Shown: positions 1 through 8,814 of the stretch, piece after piece
How the letters are laid out: the number at the start of each line of letters is the position of its first letter
Numbering within the stretch: position 1 is the stretch's first letter
NCBI GenBank assembly: GCA_016713985.1
Contig: JADJOD010000010.1
Span: 1 to 64,000, forward strand
DNA: 64,000 bases
Direction: 5' to 3'
DNA from: Lewinellaceae bacterium
GTDB taxonomy: Bacteria; Bacteroidota; Bacteroidia; Chitinophagales; Saprospiraceae
Translations under genes and position numbers: made by a program
The notes under the pieces: model-generated
The model's input: the letters and a program-made list of their open reading frames with translations, nothing else
Database searches by the model: none
Told to the model about the DNA's origin: nothing

Positions 1-2
1 TG

Positions 3-584
3 TGGGTGCACGAAAGTTTTACCAATTACAGCGAAGGATTGTACACCGAATACCACTTCGGCAAGGACGCAGGCGCCGCCTACATCCGCGGCTGCCGGGC
101 TCAGATCGAAAATAAAAAACCGGTTGTGGGTGTTTACAACGTCAATTCGGAAGGCTCCGGCGACATGTATTACAAAGGCGGGAACATGTTGCACACCATC
201 CGCCAGATCGTGGACGACGACGAAAAATGGCGCTCCATCCTGCGCGGCCTGAATCGCGATTTTTACCACCAGACCGTCGACGGCGCGCAAATAGAAGCCT
301 ATATCAGCCAGAAATCGGGCAAAAACCTGCAAAAAGTGTTCGATCAGTACCTGCGCAACACCGCTATTCCCACCCTCGAATACCGGCTGGAAAAAGGCCG
401 CGTGGAATACCGCTGGACCAACTGCGTCGAGGGTTTCGACATGCCCGTAAAAGTGACCTTGGCAAAGGACAAATACACGTTCATTTACCCGACCACGGAG
501 TGGCAAAGCAGTCCCTGCAAGTTGAAGAAAAAAGACGCGTTTATGGTGGAGGAGAATTTTTATGTGTTGGCGAGGAGGTTTTAG
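3..584 (+). CDS. M1 family metallopeptidase, C-terminal part (5' truncated by window)
   Basis: The reading frame is already open at the first bases, so this is the 3' end of a gene starting before the window. The first residues read WVHESFTNYSE, which matches the stretch of gluzincin M1 aminopeptidases carrying the third zinc ligand (the Glu of HES). The HEXXH box would lie just upstream, outside the window. About 50 residues later DMYYKGGNMLH carries the conserved Tyr that stabilises the transition state in this family. The remaining residues fit the C-terminal part of short M1 peptidases without an ERAP-type domain. The role would be hydrolysis of N-terminal residues from peptides, often exported in this phylum, but the signal region cannot be seen. 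The family call is fairly firm and the substrate is unknown. Confidence 0.85.
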   Translation, partial: WVHESFTNYSEGLYTEYHFGKDAGAAYIRGCRAQIENKKPVVGVYNVNSEGSGDMYYKGGNMLHTIRQIVDDDEKWRSILRGLNRDFYHQTVDGAQIEAYISQKSGKNLQKVFDQYLRNTAIPTLEYRLEKGRVEYRWTNCVEGFDMPVKVTLAKDKYTFIYPTTEWQSSPCKLKKKDAFMVEENFYVLARRF

Positions 585-603
585 GGGTAATTAACCCGAC
601 TCC

Positions 604-1189
604 CTACGGCTCCTGAATCTTCAAATGAAACTTGCCTTCCGTCAGGAAAATACTGTCCGGTATGCCGGGCCATTGGGTATTCGAGGGTTCTTTTTTTAAA
701 AATACCTGAAAACGGCCTTCTACGGTTCGGGCAATAGAGTCGTATTTGATGACTTCTATAAAATGATCGTTGCGGGTGGTGTCGATCAGGAAGTCGCCAA
801 TGGGTTGGTCATAATCCTGCATCATGATAAATGCTGATTCAGGCTTGCCGTTATTTAAATTTTCCAATAACGGGAAATATTGAACAGGAGTAAATACCGG
901 GGAGCAAGGAATATCTTGTATAAAAAACGATTCACTTCTGAGACTTGAATGGGTTACTTTGGCTCGTATTTTAAATATTTTAAACTTATCAGATGATACC
1001 AGGCGTTGAAAGGAGCAGTCCACGCAATATCATTTTTAAAACGCGCCCTTCTCCGAGTCCTATAATGGGTGTCTCGACAGGGATCTGTATTGTGTCTGTC
1101 GGGTCTGTAGAATTGCCTGATTGTAATTGTGTCTTTTGGCAATTCATCAACGTGACAGTGATGATTATTGCGACGAATATGTTTTTCAT
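604..1189 (-). pseudogene. Small lipoprotein gene, interrupted by two apparent frameshifts
   Basis: The start at 1189 opens with MKNIFVAIIITVTLMNCQK, a lipoprotein signal with the lipobox Cys at residue 17. The frame is lost near 1033-1037, a run of five T on the plus strand. A second frame then reads ...NDIAWTAPF, and the third frame takes over near 990-1000 and runs to 604 (…GRFQVFLKK…IFLTEGKFHLKI). Joined across both breaks this gives a small secreted lipoprotein of about 195 residues. The tail resembles the many uncharacterised Bacteroidota lipoproteins that end in a beta-strand 'G-F-L-K' pattern, but I do not recognise a named family. Adding one base at each break would restore it, so sequence errors are as likely as true decay. 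Function unknown. Confidence 0.5.
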
Positions 1190-1299
1190 GTTACCGGTCA
1201 GTTTTGAATAATGATTAACCTGGTGTTTTGTTTCCGGTCCATATTTTGAAGCCGGATGAAATAAACACCTCTGGCCCATAAGTCAGGCTTAATCAGTCA

Positions 1300-1608
1300 T
1301 TTATGTCCGAAATCTAACGTGGAAGGGCAACACCCCGGAATTTGTTTCGGGGCGCTGCCCCTCCACGAACTTTTATTGCTCATTGTGCTACTACTACTAC
1401 AAATATTCCGGGGCGCTGCCCCTACCAAAACAGAAGTTATATGTTGAACAAAAATAGCCTGTTTTTTAATTATTCTGATTAAAGGAAGAAGGTGCATTCC
1501 TGTGCTTGTGAGGTGTATCGCCCAATTTGCCCCCGCCATTTGACCAAAATCTCCCCGCTCCCGGCCGAAAGTCAACGTATTTTTGCCCCGCAACAACGCC
1601 TTGTTTAC
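1300..1608. other. Intergenic region with two GC-hairpin repeats, upstream of the GH130 gene
   Basis: Two copies of the palindromic word CGGGGCGCTGCCCC occur near 1347-1362 and 1408-1423, each flanked by similar AT-rich sequence. They look like dispersed intergenic hairpin repeats and could act as a transcription barrier. An open frame runs from 1492 into the GH130 gene, but its first 39 codons look non-conserved and the start at 1609 fits the family length. No clear promoter was identified. Confidence 0.5.
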
Positions 1609-2790
1609 ATGCAAAACTCCGCTTTCCAGCAGCGCCTGCCCGACCTGAACGCCCGGCATGAAGAACTGCTTACGCGTAAAAACCAGCCCGTCCGGCCCGG
1701 CAACGGCATCTTCGAACGTTGGTTGCACCCGGTTATTACTCCCGCGCATACCCCCTTGTTCTGGCGTTACGACCTCGACCCCGCCACCAATCCCTTCCTC
1801 ATGGAACGCCTCGGTATAAACGCCACCTTTAATTCCGGCGCCATGCTCTGGCAGGGCAAATACCTGCTCGTGGTACGGGTGGAAGGCAACGACCGGAAGT
1901 CGTTTTTCGCCATCGCAGAAAGCCCGAACGGCGTGGACAATTTCCGTTTTTGGGACTACCCCCTGCGTCTGCCCGAAACGGCCGATCCCGACACCAACGT
2001 GTACGACATGCGCCTCGTCGCCCACGAAGACGGCTGGATATACGGTCTGTTTTGCACCGAACGGAAAGACCCGGCGCGCCCGCACGACACGACGGCTGCG
2101 GTGGCCAATTGCGGCATCGCCCGCACGAAAGACCTCGTCGCCTGGGAGCGCCTGCCCGATCTGATCTCACACGCCGGCCAGCAACGCAACGTGGTGTTGC
2201 ACCCGGAATTTGTCGGCGGTAAATACGCCCTCTACACACGCCCGCAGGACGGTTTTATCGAGGTTGGAAGCGGCGGCGGCATCGGCTGGGGTCTCTGCGA
2301 CAACATGGAACACGCGGAAGTGCACGACGAAACCATTGTCGACGGAAAAATATACCACACCATCAAAGAAGTGAAAAACGGGCAGGGCCCGGCGCCGCTC
2401 AAAACCCCCGACGGCTGGCTGCACCTCGCGCACGGCGTGCGCAACACGGCTGCCGGACTGCGCTACGTGCTCTACCTGTTTATGACCGACCTGCACGAAC
2501 CATGGCGCATCACCCACGCGCCCGGCGGCCATTTCATCGCCCCGGAAGGCGACGAACGGGTGGGCGACGTGTCGAACGTGGTGTTTTCCAACGGCTGGAT
2601 CCGCAACGCGCAGGACGAGGTGTTTATCTACTACGGCTCCTCGGATACCCGTATGCACGTGGCGACAAGTACGGTGGCGCAATTGATCGACTACGCCAAA
2701 AACACACCCCCCGACGGCTTGCGCTCGGCGGCGAGTGTGGCGCAACGTTATGCCTTGATCGACAAGAATTTACAACTAAGAACCCGCTAA
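1609..2790 (+). CDS. GH130 glycoside phosphorylase, probable 4-O-beta-D-mannosyl-D-glucose phosphorylase
   Basis: This cytoplasmic GH130 enzyme is predicted to split beta-1,4-mannosylglucose with phosphate into alpha-mannose 1-phosphate and glucose. From the ATG at 1609 the protein has 393 residues, matching the ~390 of the Bacteroides mannosylglucose phosphorylases; an upstream in-frame start at 1492 would add an unconserved 39-residue tail. Family marks are the FNSGAML stretch near residue 75, VVRVEGNDRKS near 88-98 and NVYDMRLV near 130, with Asp133 in the place of the catalytic acid. The GH130_1 subgroup is suggested by the overall similarity to the mannosylglucose enzymes rather than to mannooligosaccharide phosphorylases. 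The 2-epimerase gene starts 11 bp downstream, so the two are probably one operon catalysing consecutive steps. The role fits the GH26 mannanase locus 17 kb away. Confidence 0.9.
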   Translation: MQNSAFQQRLPDLNARHEELLTRKNQPVRPGNGIFERWLHPVITPAHTPLFWRYDLDPATNPFLMERLGINATFNSGAMLWQGKYLLVVRVEGNDRKSFFAIAESPNGVDNFRFWDYPLRLPETADPDTNVYDMRLVAHEDGWIYGLFCTERKDPARPHDTTAAVANCGIARTKDLVAWERLPDLISHAGQQRNVVLHPEFVGGKYALYTRPQDGFIEVGSGGGIGWGLCDNMEHAEVHDETIVDGKIYHTIKEVKNGQGPAPLKTPDGWLHLAHGVRNTAAGLRYVLYLFMTDLHEPWRITHAPGGHFIAPEGDERVGDVSNVVFSNGWIRNAQDEVFIYYGSSDTRMHVATSTVAQLIDYAKNTPPDGLRSAASVAQRYALIDKNLQLRTR

Positions 2791-2801
2791 CCTGAACGGC
2801 T

Positions 2802-4022
2802 ATGCACCTCCGCTCCGACCTGCCCGCCGCTACCCGCGAAGCCTTGCAACGAATAGAATCGGCGGCCTCTGTCGAGTTGCGGAACATCCTCGGCTGGTGG
2901 GCGCATCGTATGCCTGACCCCGAAGGCGGCGGTTTTTACGGCCGCATCGACGGCGACGGCCGCCTGCACGCGCAGGCAGACAAGGGTGTTATTCTCAATG
3001 CCCGCATCCTCTGGACCTTTTCGGCTGCGGCTTTGCGGTCCGAACTGGCTGAATATCAGGAACTTGCGGAACGCGCTTTTTTATACCTCCTGCGGCATTT
3101 CCGGGACGAACGGGAAGGTGGTTTTTACTGGATGCTCGATTGGCAGGGGCGGCCCGTGCAGCCGAAAAAACAGATTTACGCCCAAGCGTTTGCCATTTAT
3201 GCCCTCGCGGAATATTACCGCCTGAGCGGCAACCGCGAAGCGCTCGAACGGGCGTACGAAACGTTCCGGCTGATTGAGCAAAACAGCCGCGACAAGGCCC
3301 GCGGCGGGTATTTTGAGGCGTTTTCCCGCGACTGGTCGCCGCTGGCCGACCAACGCCTGAGCGACAAGGACGCCAACGAAGCCAAAACGATGAACACCCA
3401 TTTGCACGTGCTGGAAGCTTATACCACCCTGTTTCGCGCGGGGCTGAACCGGGAGGTGCGGGAGGCCCTCGATACACTCACCCGATTGTTTTTGGAAAAA
3501 TTCGTCGACCCCGCCACCTCGCACCTTCGTTTGTTTTTTGATGAAAACTGGGTATCCAAATCCGGCCTCATTTCTTTTGGCCACGACATCGAAACGGCCT
3601 GGCTGCTTTGTGATGCCGCCGAAGCGCTGGGCGACCCGGAGTTGCTGAAAGACGCGCGGCGGGTGGCCGTACAAATCGCCGACCGGACGCTGATTTCCGG
3701 CGTCGATCCCGCCGACGGAGGATTGTGGAACGAAGCCGGTTCGCAGGGCCTCAGCGACCGGAACAAGGACTGGTGGCCGCAGGCGGAAGCGGTTATTGGT
3801 TTTCTCAACGCCTTGAATATCAGCGGAGAACAGCGTTTTGCAGACGCGGCTGTCCGCTCCTGGGCGTTTATAGACCGGTATTTGCTGGATCGCAAAAACG
3901 GCGAGTGGTTCTGGGCGTATAAAACCGACGGAACCCCCGATCGTACAAATGACAAAGCGGGTCCCTGGAAATGCCCGTATCATAATGCCCGGGCCTGCCT
4001 GAAAATTGTGTTTGACAGGTAG
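2802..4022 (+). CDS. AGE-family 2-epimerase (cellobiose/mannobiose 2-epimerase)
   Basis: This 406-residue protein of the N-acylglucosamine/cellobiose 2-epimerase superfamily has an (alpha/alpha)6 barrel. It is predicted to convert beta-1,4-mannobiose to mannosylglucose, and probably cellobiose to glucosylmannose, in the cytoplasm. The active-site histidines are visible: NTHLHVLEAYT (His200 and His202), SFGHDIETAWLL (His261) and GPWKCPYHNAR near the C terminus. KDWWPQAEAV is also typical of the disaccharide epimerase branch rather than of GlcNAc epimerases. The start lies 11 bp after the GH130 stop. The pair epimerase plus mannosylglucose phosphorylase is the known Bacteroides mannan catabolic route, so context and motifs agree. 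Substrate preference between mannobiose and cellobiose cannot be decided from sequence. Confidence 0.92.
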   Translation: MHLRSDLPAATREALQRIESAASVELRNILGWWAHRMPDPEGGGFYGRIDGDGRLHAQADKGVILNARILWTFSAAALRSELAEYQELAERAFLYLLRHFRDEREGGFYWMLDWQGRPVQPKKQIYAQAFAIYALAEYYRLSGNREALERAYETFRLIEQNSRDKARGGYFEAFSRDWSPLADQRLSDKDANEAKTMNTHLHVLEAYTTLFRAGLNREVREALDTLTRLFLEKFVDPATSHLRLFFDENWVSKSGLISFGHDIETAWLLCDAAEALGDPELLKDARRVAVQIADRTLISGVDPADGGLWNEAGSQGLSDRNKDWWPQAEAVIGFLNALNISGEQRFADAAVRSWAFIDRYLLDRKNGEWFWAYKTDGTPDRTNDKAGPWKCPYHNARACLKIVFDR

Positions 4023-4800
4023 GGAGAAAAATTTAGACAGGATTTACAGGATATACAGGTTTTATATTCGGCGGCAAAGCCGACATTCATAAAAACTAAA
4101 CCTGTAAATCCTGTAAATCCTGTCTAAAAAAAACACACAGGTAGGGAGAAAAATTTAGACAGGATTTACAGGATATACAGGTTTTATATTCGGCGGCAAA
4201 GCCGACATTCATAAAAACTAAACCTGTAAATCCTGTAAATCCTGTCTAAAAAAAACACACAGGTAGGGAGAAAAATTTAGACAGGATTTACAGGATATAC
4301 AGGTTTTATATTCGGCGGCAAAGCCGACGGTTTTAAAAACTAAACCTGTAAATCCTGTAAATCCTGTCTGAAAAACACAGGTAGGGAGATGTAATTTCCG
4401 GTTTTATAAGGCCGACATTTATAAACTAACCTGTAAACCTCTCAAAACACAGGTAGGGAGAAATAGACAGGATTTACAGGATATACAGGTTTTATATTGC
4501 GGCAAAGCCGACAGTTATAAAAACTAAACCTGTAAAATCTGTAAAAAAAACAAACAGGTAGGGAGAAAAATTTAGACAGGATTTACAGGATATACAGGTT
4601 TTATATTCGGCGGCAAAGCCGACATTTATAAAAACTAAACCTGTAAATCCTGTAAATCCTGTCTAAAAAAAACACACAGGTAGGGGAAAAATTTAGACAG
4701 GATTTACAGGATATACAGGTTTTATATTCGGCGGCAAAGCCGACGGTTTTAAAAACTAAACCTGTAAATCCTGTAAATCCTGTCTAAAAAAAACACACAC
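4019..4800. repeat. Array of about seven ~122-bp hairpin-forming intergenic repeats
   Basis: The unit starts with GTAGGGAGAAAAATTTAGAC. Copies begin near 4019, 4141, 4263, 4381, 4453, 4558 and 4680; four spacings are 118-122 bp, while the copies starting at 4453 and 4558 follow shortened units. Inside each unit the arm GACAGGATTTACAGGAT is matched by its complement ATCCTGTAAATCCTGTC. Together they form a long stem around a small inner hairpin, CGGCGGCAAAGCCGAC. Copies four and five are eroded, the others almost identical, which points to recent expansion. The array has no open frame and ends 10 bp after the stop of the convergent YeeE gene. A single copy of the same word family lies at 40225-40322. 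It resembles a REP/MITE-like element; no transposase is visible. Confidence 0.9.
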
Positions 4801-4810
4801 CGGTCCGACC

Positions 4811-5338
4811 TCAATGCGGCAATCGTTCGCGGAAAAAACCGTACACCCAGGTGCCCGCGACGGCGCTTAATATCGTGACGCTGACGGCCCACGCGCCGGT
4901 GCCCAACTGGGCGAACAAAGGCCCGGGGCAGGCGCCGGTCATCGCCCAGCCGAAGCCGAACAACAACCCGCCGATGATGTTGCCTTTGTTAAATTGTTTC
5001 GGGTGAAATTCGATCGTTTCTCCGTGAATGGTTTTTACCTGAAATTTCTTGATCAGCCACACGGACAACATGCCGACCGCCACAGCCGAGCCGATCACGC
5101 CGTACATGTGAAACGATTGCAGCCGGAACATTTCCTGGATGCGAAACCAGGAGATCACCTGCGATTTTACCAGGACGATCCCGAAAAGTATACCCGCAGC
5201 CGCGTATTTGAGGTTGTACCACCAGGGGTGTTGCAAGTGTGATTCATTCAGACAAACGGTATCGAGTGAACGCACTTCAAAGTCGGTGTTCAACTCTATC
5301 GTATCGGCAGGCGCCGGGTTTTGAAACGTTTTTTTCAT
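4811..5338 (-). CDS. YeeE/YedE family membrane protein (DUF6691-type), half-size subunit
   Basis: This 175-residue membrane protein belongs to the YeeE/YedE superfamily, whose characterised members import thiosulfate or other sulfur compounds. The hydrophilic N terminus (about 35 residues) is followed by roughly four membrane segments. The family motif FGFGWAMTGACPGP near residue 130 carries the conserved cysteine thought to relay the sulfur substrate. I start it at 5338 (MKKTFQNPAP); an upstream in-frame extension to 5488 overlaps the neighbour and looks spurious. The second half-size protein starts just upstream on the same strand with a 20-bp gap, so the two probably act as a heteromeric pair from one operon. 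Substrate is inferred from the family only. Confidence 0.85.
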   Translation of the reverse strand: MKKTFQNPAPADTIELNTDFEVRSLDTVCLNESHLQHPWWYNLKYAAAGILFGIVLVKSQVISWFRIQEMFRLQSFHMYGVIGSAVAVGMLSVWLIKKFQVKTIHGETIEFHPKQFNKGNIIGGLLFGFGWAMTGACPGPLFAQLGTGAWAVSVTILSAVAGTWVYGFFRERLPH

Positions 5339-5358
5339 AATTCGGGTAGTTTGGCGGT

Positions 5359-5922
5359 TTAGAGAGAAAGGATGTGCGGCAAAAACAGGTTGGCCATGAT
5401 AAACCCGCCGGCCATAAACGATATGGTGGCGATGAGCGACGGGAGTTGCAGGTTGGAAAGGCCCATGATCGCGTGCCCGGACGTGCAACCGCCGGCATAA
5501 CGGGTGCCAAAACCCACCAGAAAACCCCCGACCACCATCAGCAGAAAACCGCGCAGCGTGAGCAGTTCCGGCCAGTTAAACAGGTCGGCAGGAATCAGGC
5601 TCTGGTAGTCGGTGACGCCGTACGTGGATAATTCCGAAGCCAGTTGCGGGGCCACGGTCACCGGGCCGGGATCTGAAAGCCAGGCCGCGGTTATGAACCC
5701 GCCGATGGCGATACCGGCGACAAAAAACAGGTTCCAGCTCTCTTTTTTCCAGTCGTATTGAAAAAACTTGATGTTGGCCGGAAGGCAGGCCGCACAAACG
5801 TGCCGCAGGCTGGAGGAAATGCCAAAGTGTTTGTTTCCGAGGATCAGTAAAAACGGCACTGTCAGGCCGATAACCGGGCCCGCGATGTACCAGGGCCAGG
5901 GTTGCTTGAGAAATTCCATCAT
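5359..5922 (-). CDS. YeeE/YedE family membrane protein, half-size subunit
   Basis: The protein has 187 residues and about four to five membrane segments. GFGTRYAGGCTSGHAIMGL near residue 142 is the YeeE/YedE signature with its conserved Cys. An N-terminal segment with CAACLP may carry two more redox cysteines. It is the first gene of a two-gene minus-strand operon with the DUF6691-type partner 20 bp downstream. In many bacteria two such half proteins replace one full-length YeeE, and both are tied to sulfur transport, sometimes next to rhodanese or sulfide-oxidation genes. No such gene is visible here, so the sulfur species moved is open. Confidence 0.87.
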   Translation of the reverse strand: MMEFLKQPWPWYIAGPVIGLTVPFLLILGNKHFGISSSLRHVCAACLPANIKFFQYDWKKESWNLFFVAGIAIGGFITAAWLSDPGPVTVAPQLASELSTYGVTDYQSLIPADLFNWPELLTLRGFLLMVVGGFLVGFGTRYAGGCTSGHAIMGLSNLQLPSLIATISFMAGGFIMANLFLPHILSL

Positions 5923-6239
5923 GTGTTAAAATTAAAAACCGGACAAAACTAAAACTATTTTTTCAGGGCTTGCGGATCGTATTTTATGTTCATATTGATC
6001 CACATGAGCCTGGAAAAAGGACCAATTCCCTTGTATGATGCCACAAAAGTATTGCACCGCCGGTGCTTCCAATGGTGACAATTGTTACACAACGGCAGTT
6101 CCGCTTACTTCTGCAGGTCATGACGACTCTCAACCCCGCCCCTGACCTGGATCAGGGTATCCGGCCTGCGGACATGCCGAACTTTGCCGCAGAAAACACC
6201 TGCCCGCCATTTCTTTCACTTCAATCAATTGTCACAGCC

Positions 6240-7910
6240 ATGAAACACACCATTCCGTTTCTGTGTTCACTTTTGCTTTTGGGGTATACGTCCGGCGCCT
6301 TTGCCCAAAACGACAAGGCCTTGTTGCGCGATCTGGCCGGCGAGAATCAAAAATCGGTGGAGGCTTTGGCGCTGTACCCGGAAGATGCCCGCCTTGCCAT
6401 TCTGGAATCCTGCAAATACCCGGAGTTACTCGTAAAAATGAACAACGTTCGGGAAAAAACGACTGCGGCATTCCGGACGTTGATAGAAGACCAGTCCCGC
6501 GCCGACCAGGAGGTGTTTTACGAACTCACCCGCTACCCGGGCCTGGTGGAAAAAATCGCGGGACAACAGGAATCTCCCGAATCTGTCAAACAGTCGCTCA
6601 AACAACTCCCTGAAAATCAACGCAATGCGGCTTTCGGCCTCACGCAACGCGAAATGCGGACCCTGCTGAAAATAAATGAACTCGACCACACGGCCCGCAA
6701 TGCCGTGGAAAACCTGATCGCCGCTTACCCGGCTCCGGCAAAGGATGCATTCCGCAAACTGCTCCAACTCCCGGAAGTACTCGAACTGCTGAACGGGGAT
6801 CTCCGGTTTGCCGTACTGGTGGGTGATGTGTACCGCGAAGACCCGGCCTGGGTGATCCAAAAAACCGATTCGCTCCACCTGGCAGTCGCGCGGGCACACG
6901 CGCAGGAACTCGAAGACTGGAAAAAAGAAATTGAAAACGACCCGCAGGCACAGCAGGAGCTCGAAACGGCCTCCCGCGAATACGCTGCGGAAAACGGCTA
7001 CGATTCGCAGGATTATCCCTACGACGACCTTTATGACGACGGCGACGCCGGTTCGCGGGTGCGCGACCACTACTATTATCCCTGGTGGTTCGGATACCCG
7101 TGGTGGTACCCCGACCCGTGCTGGCAGCCCTATCCGTATTGGTACAATTGGGGTTTTTACCCCCGGTACCGCACCGTTGTGATCATTTACCTGCCTTCCT
7201 GGCATTTTATGCACTGGTATTTTCACCACCCCCGGCACCACTACCATTACACCCGTTTATCCACGCATTTTATCCATCACTACCACGGCCATCGCCGTTC
7301 GGGTACGTCCATTTCGGAAGGAGTCGGCACCTGGCGCGACCACAACAGGGCGGTGATCTCCGATGAATGGCTGCGCGACAAAGAACGCCTTCCCGGCCGA
7401 CTGAAAGAATTTGGCCGTTTTGAAGAAAGCAGGCAGGATTTTAATGCCCGAAATCCGAAAAACCCGCTGTCACAGGAACAGTTTCTGGAAAAAAACACCA
7501 AAAAATACCCCGAACTGAGCGCCGGTCGTGAAATGGTAAAAGCGGAAATACAACGCGAACAAACGGCGGATAAACAGGAGCGTTCGAAATGGGCGCCGGC
7601 AAAAGAACCCGTAAAAACAGAACCGGCCCGGGCGCCCAAAACACAGGCCCCAACGCCACAAACACGCGAACCGCAGGAAAAAACAAAGGTTCCGCAAACG
7701 GAAAAACCACGCACCGATCCCAAAAAGCAAAGACCGATTGAAGACGCCCGGGATTATCACCGGAACAAGTGGGAAGAAACCAAACGGGAACCCGCGCCCA
7801 AAACACAATCTGCGCCCCAAACACAACCGGCAAAACCTCCGGCCCAAAAGGAAAACAAACCCCGGACTACGGCCCCGGTAAAAACCGATAAAAAAAACCG
7901 GAACCGGTAA
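6240..7910 (+). CDS. Secreted/periplasmic protein with His-Tyr-Trp-rich centre and basic Pro/Lys tail
   Basis: I do not recognise a named family. From the ATG at 6240 the 556-residue protein opens with a clear signal peptide (MKHTIPFLCSLLLLGYTSGA, cut after FAQ). Residues ~25-240 are mainly helical with repeated short 'ELTRYPGLVEKI'-like motifs. An acidic stretch (~245-270) is followed at ~275-370 by an aromatic region very rich in Trp, Tyr, Pro and His (PWWFGYPWWYPDP and HHPRHHYHYT). The last ~150 residues are low-complexity, rich in Lys, Pro, Thr and Gln. The layout is reminiscent of DUF3300-like exported proteins. The upstream in-frame start at 6063 would place the signal peptide 59 residues inside the protein, so 6240 is preferred. 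Metal or surface binding is possible but not shown. Confidence 0.75.
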   Translation: MKHTIPFLCSLLLLGYTSGAFAQNDKALLRDLAGENQKSVEALALYPEDARLAILESCKYPELLVKMNNVREKTTAAFRTLIEDQSRADQEVFYELTRYPGLVEKIAGQQESPESVKQSLKQLPENQRNAAFGLTQREMRTLLKINELDHTARNAVENLIAAYPAPAKDAFRKLLQLPEVLELLNGDLRFAVLVGDVYREDPAWVIQKTDSLHLAVARAHAQELEDWKKEIENDPQAQQELETASREYAAENGYDSQDYPYDDLYDDGDAGSRVRDHYYYPWWFGYPWWYPDPCWQPYPYWYNWGFYPRYRTVVIIYLPSWHFMHWYFHHPRHHYHYTRLSTHFIHHYHGHRRSGTSISEGVGTWRDHNRAVISDEWLRDKERLPGRLKEFGRFEESRQDFNARNPKNPLSQEQFLEKNTKKYPELSAGREMVKAEIQREQTADKQERSKWAPAKEPVKTEPARAPKTQAPTPQTREPQEKTKVPQTEKPRTDPKKQRPIEDARDYHRNKWEETKREPAPKTQSAPQTQPAKPPAQKENKPRTTAPVKTDKKNRNR

Positions 7911-7921
7911 ACAAAAAAACG

Positions 7922-8305
7922 ATGAACTCTTATATCCTTTTCTGGCTGCCGATGCCCGTGATCGGGGTTTTAAACGGGGCTTTACGCGAACTGGTATTCA
8001 AAAAATACCTCGGCGAATTGCCGGCGCACCAGGTTTCCACCCTGACCCTGATCGCCCTGATTTTTGTCTACGGCCTGTTAATAAAACGGTTTCTGCCGCT
8101 TACAAACACGTCGGAAGCACTGATGTGCAGCTTCGTATGGGTGGCGCTGACTCTTTTTTTCGAATTCGGCTTCGGCCATTGGTTTGCAAAAAAAACGTTC
8201 GGCGAGTTGTTGCTCGATTATAACCTGCTCATCGGCCGGCTCTGGGTATTTGTACCGGTTTTTGTAGCCGTGCTGCCTTTTATCCTTCGAAAAATCGGGC
8301 AATAA
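7922..8305 (+). CDS. Small four-helix membrane protein, unknown function
   Basis: This 127-residue protein has four evident membrane segments (near 5-20, 40-57, 68-85 and 103-122). It starts 11 bp after the preceding stop, so it may be co-transcribed with the aromatic-rich exported protein. The conserved-looking loop GALREL sits between helices one and two. I find no catalytic motif and no family name I trust. Confidence 0.7.
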   Translation: MNSYILFWLPMPVIGVLNGALRELVFKKYLGELPAHQVSTLTLIALIFVYGLLIKRFLPLTNTSEALMCSFVWVALTLFFEFGFGHWFAKKTFGELLLDYNLLIGRLWVFVPVFVAVLPFILRKIGQ

Positions 8306-8341
8306 CCATTAAAAAATTATTCACCAAACCTGAATGATATC

Positions 8342-8770
8342 ATGAACAAGATCAATACCGGCATCTGGCTCGACTATAAAGGCGCCTACATCGTTACGAT
8401 TGACGGCGACGGACAGGTATCTGTACAATACCTTTTATCGGAGGTGGAGCACCACGCTGCCAAAGGTGGCTCGCGCTCCAAAACACCCTGGGGACCGCAG
8501 TTTTCACCCGGCGATAAAAACAACCTGGAACGTGACAAACACGCCGAGCACCATTATTTTGAAAACGTCCTGGAAAACATCCGGCCCGACACGGACAACA
8601 TCGTGATTTTTGGCCCCGCAGAGGCCAAAATCGGTCTGAAAAAGGCCATCCAGGCCATCAAACATTACAAACCGCAACTGCGCGACGTATTGACTGCCGG
8701 TCATATTTCCCAAAACGAGATCGTGGTGCTGGTGCGGGATTATTTCAAAAATCTGGAAAATCTGACCTGA
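8342..8770 (+). CDS. Small soluble protein resembling the BaeRF (release-factor eRF1-like) fold
   Basis: This 142-residue cytoplasmic protein begins with GIWLDYKGAYIV, has a central HH (KHAEHHYFENVL) and ends with IVIFGPAEAKIGLKKAI and an alternating beta/alpha tail. That pattern, a 'D-x-x-x-A' strand at the start and a 'GP-x-x-x-K' turn before a long helix, is what bacterial archaeo-eukaryotic-release-factor-like (BaeRF) and host-attachment-type proteins show. The match is by pattern only. It is probably transcribed with the membrane protein before it (36-bp gap). Role unknown, possibly ribosome-linked stress. Confidence 0.6.
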   Translation: MNKINTGIWLDYKGAYIVTIDGDGQVSVQYLLSEVEHHAAKGGSRSKTPWGPQFSPGDKNNLERDKHAEHHYFENVLENIRPDTDNIVIFGPAEAKIGLKKAIQAIKHYKPQLRDVLTAGHISQNEIVVLVRDYFKNLENLT

Positions 8771-8814
8771 AAAACGGGCTCATTCTGATCGTTTTCAGGT
8801 AAACCGGCCGGGTA

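Noticed and set aside
1492..1608. N-terminal extension of the GH130 protein
   Set aside because: The 39 residues are Cys/Pro-rich and outside the family length; the ATG at 1609 gives the expected ~390-residue enzyme.
3081..3983. 300-codon minus-strand open frame
   Set aside because: Antisense to the epimerase, whose conserved histidine motifs show the plus strand is coding.
4019..4800. Possible CRISPR array or origin iterons
   Set aside because: Whole ~122-bp units repeat without variable spacers; there is no replication gene or DnaA-box cluster beside them.
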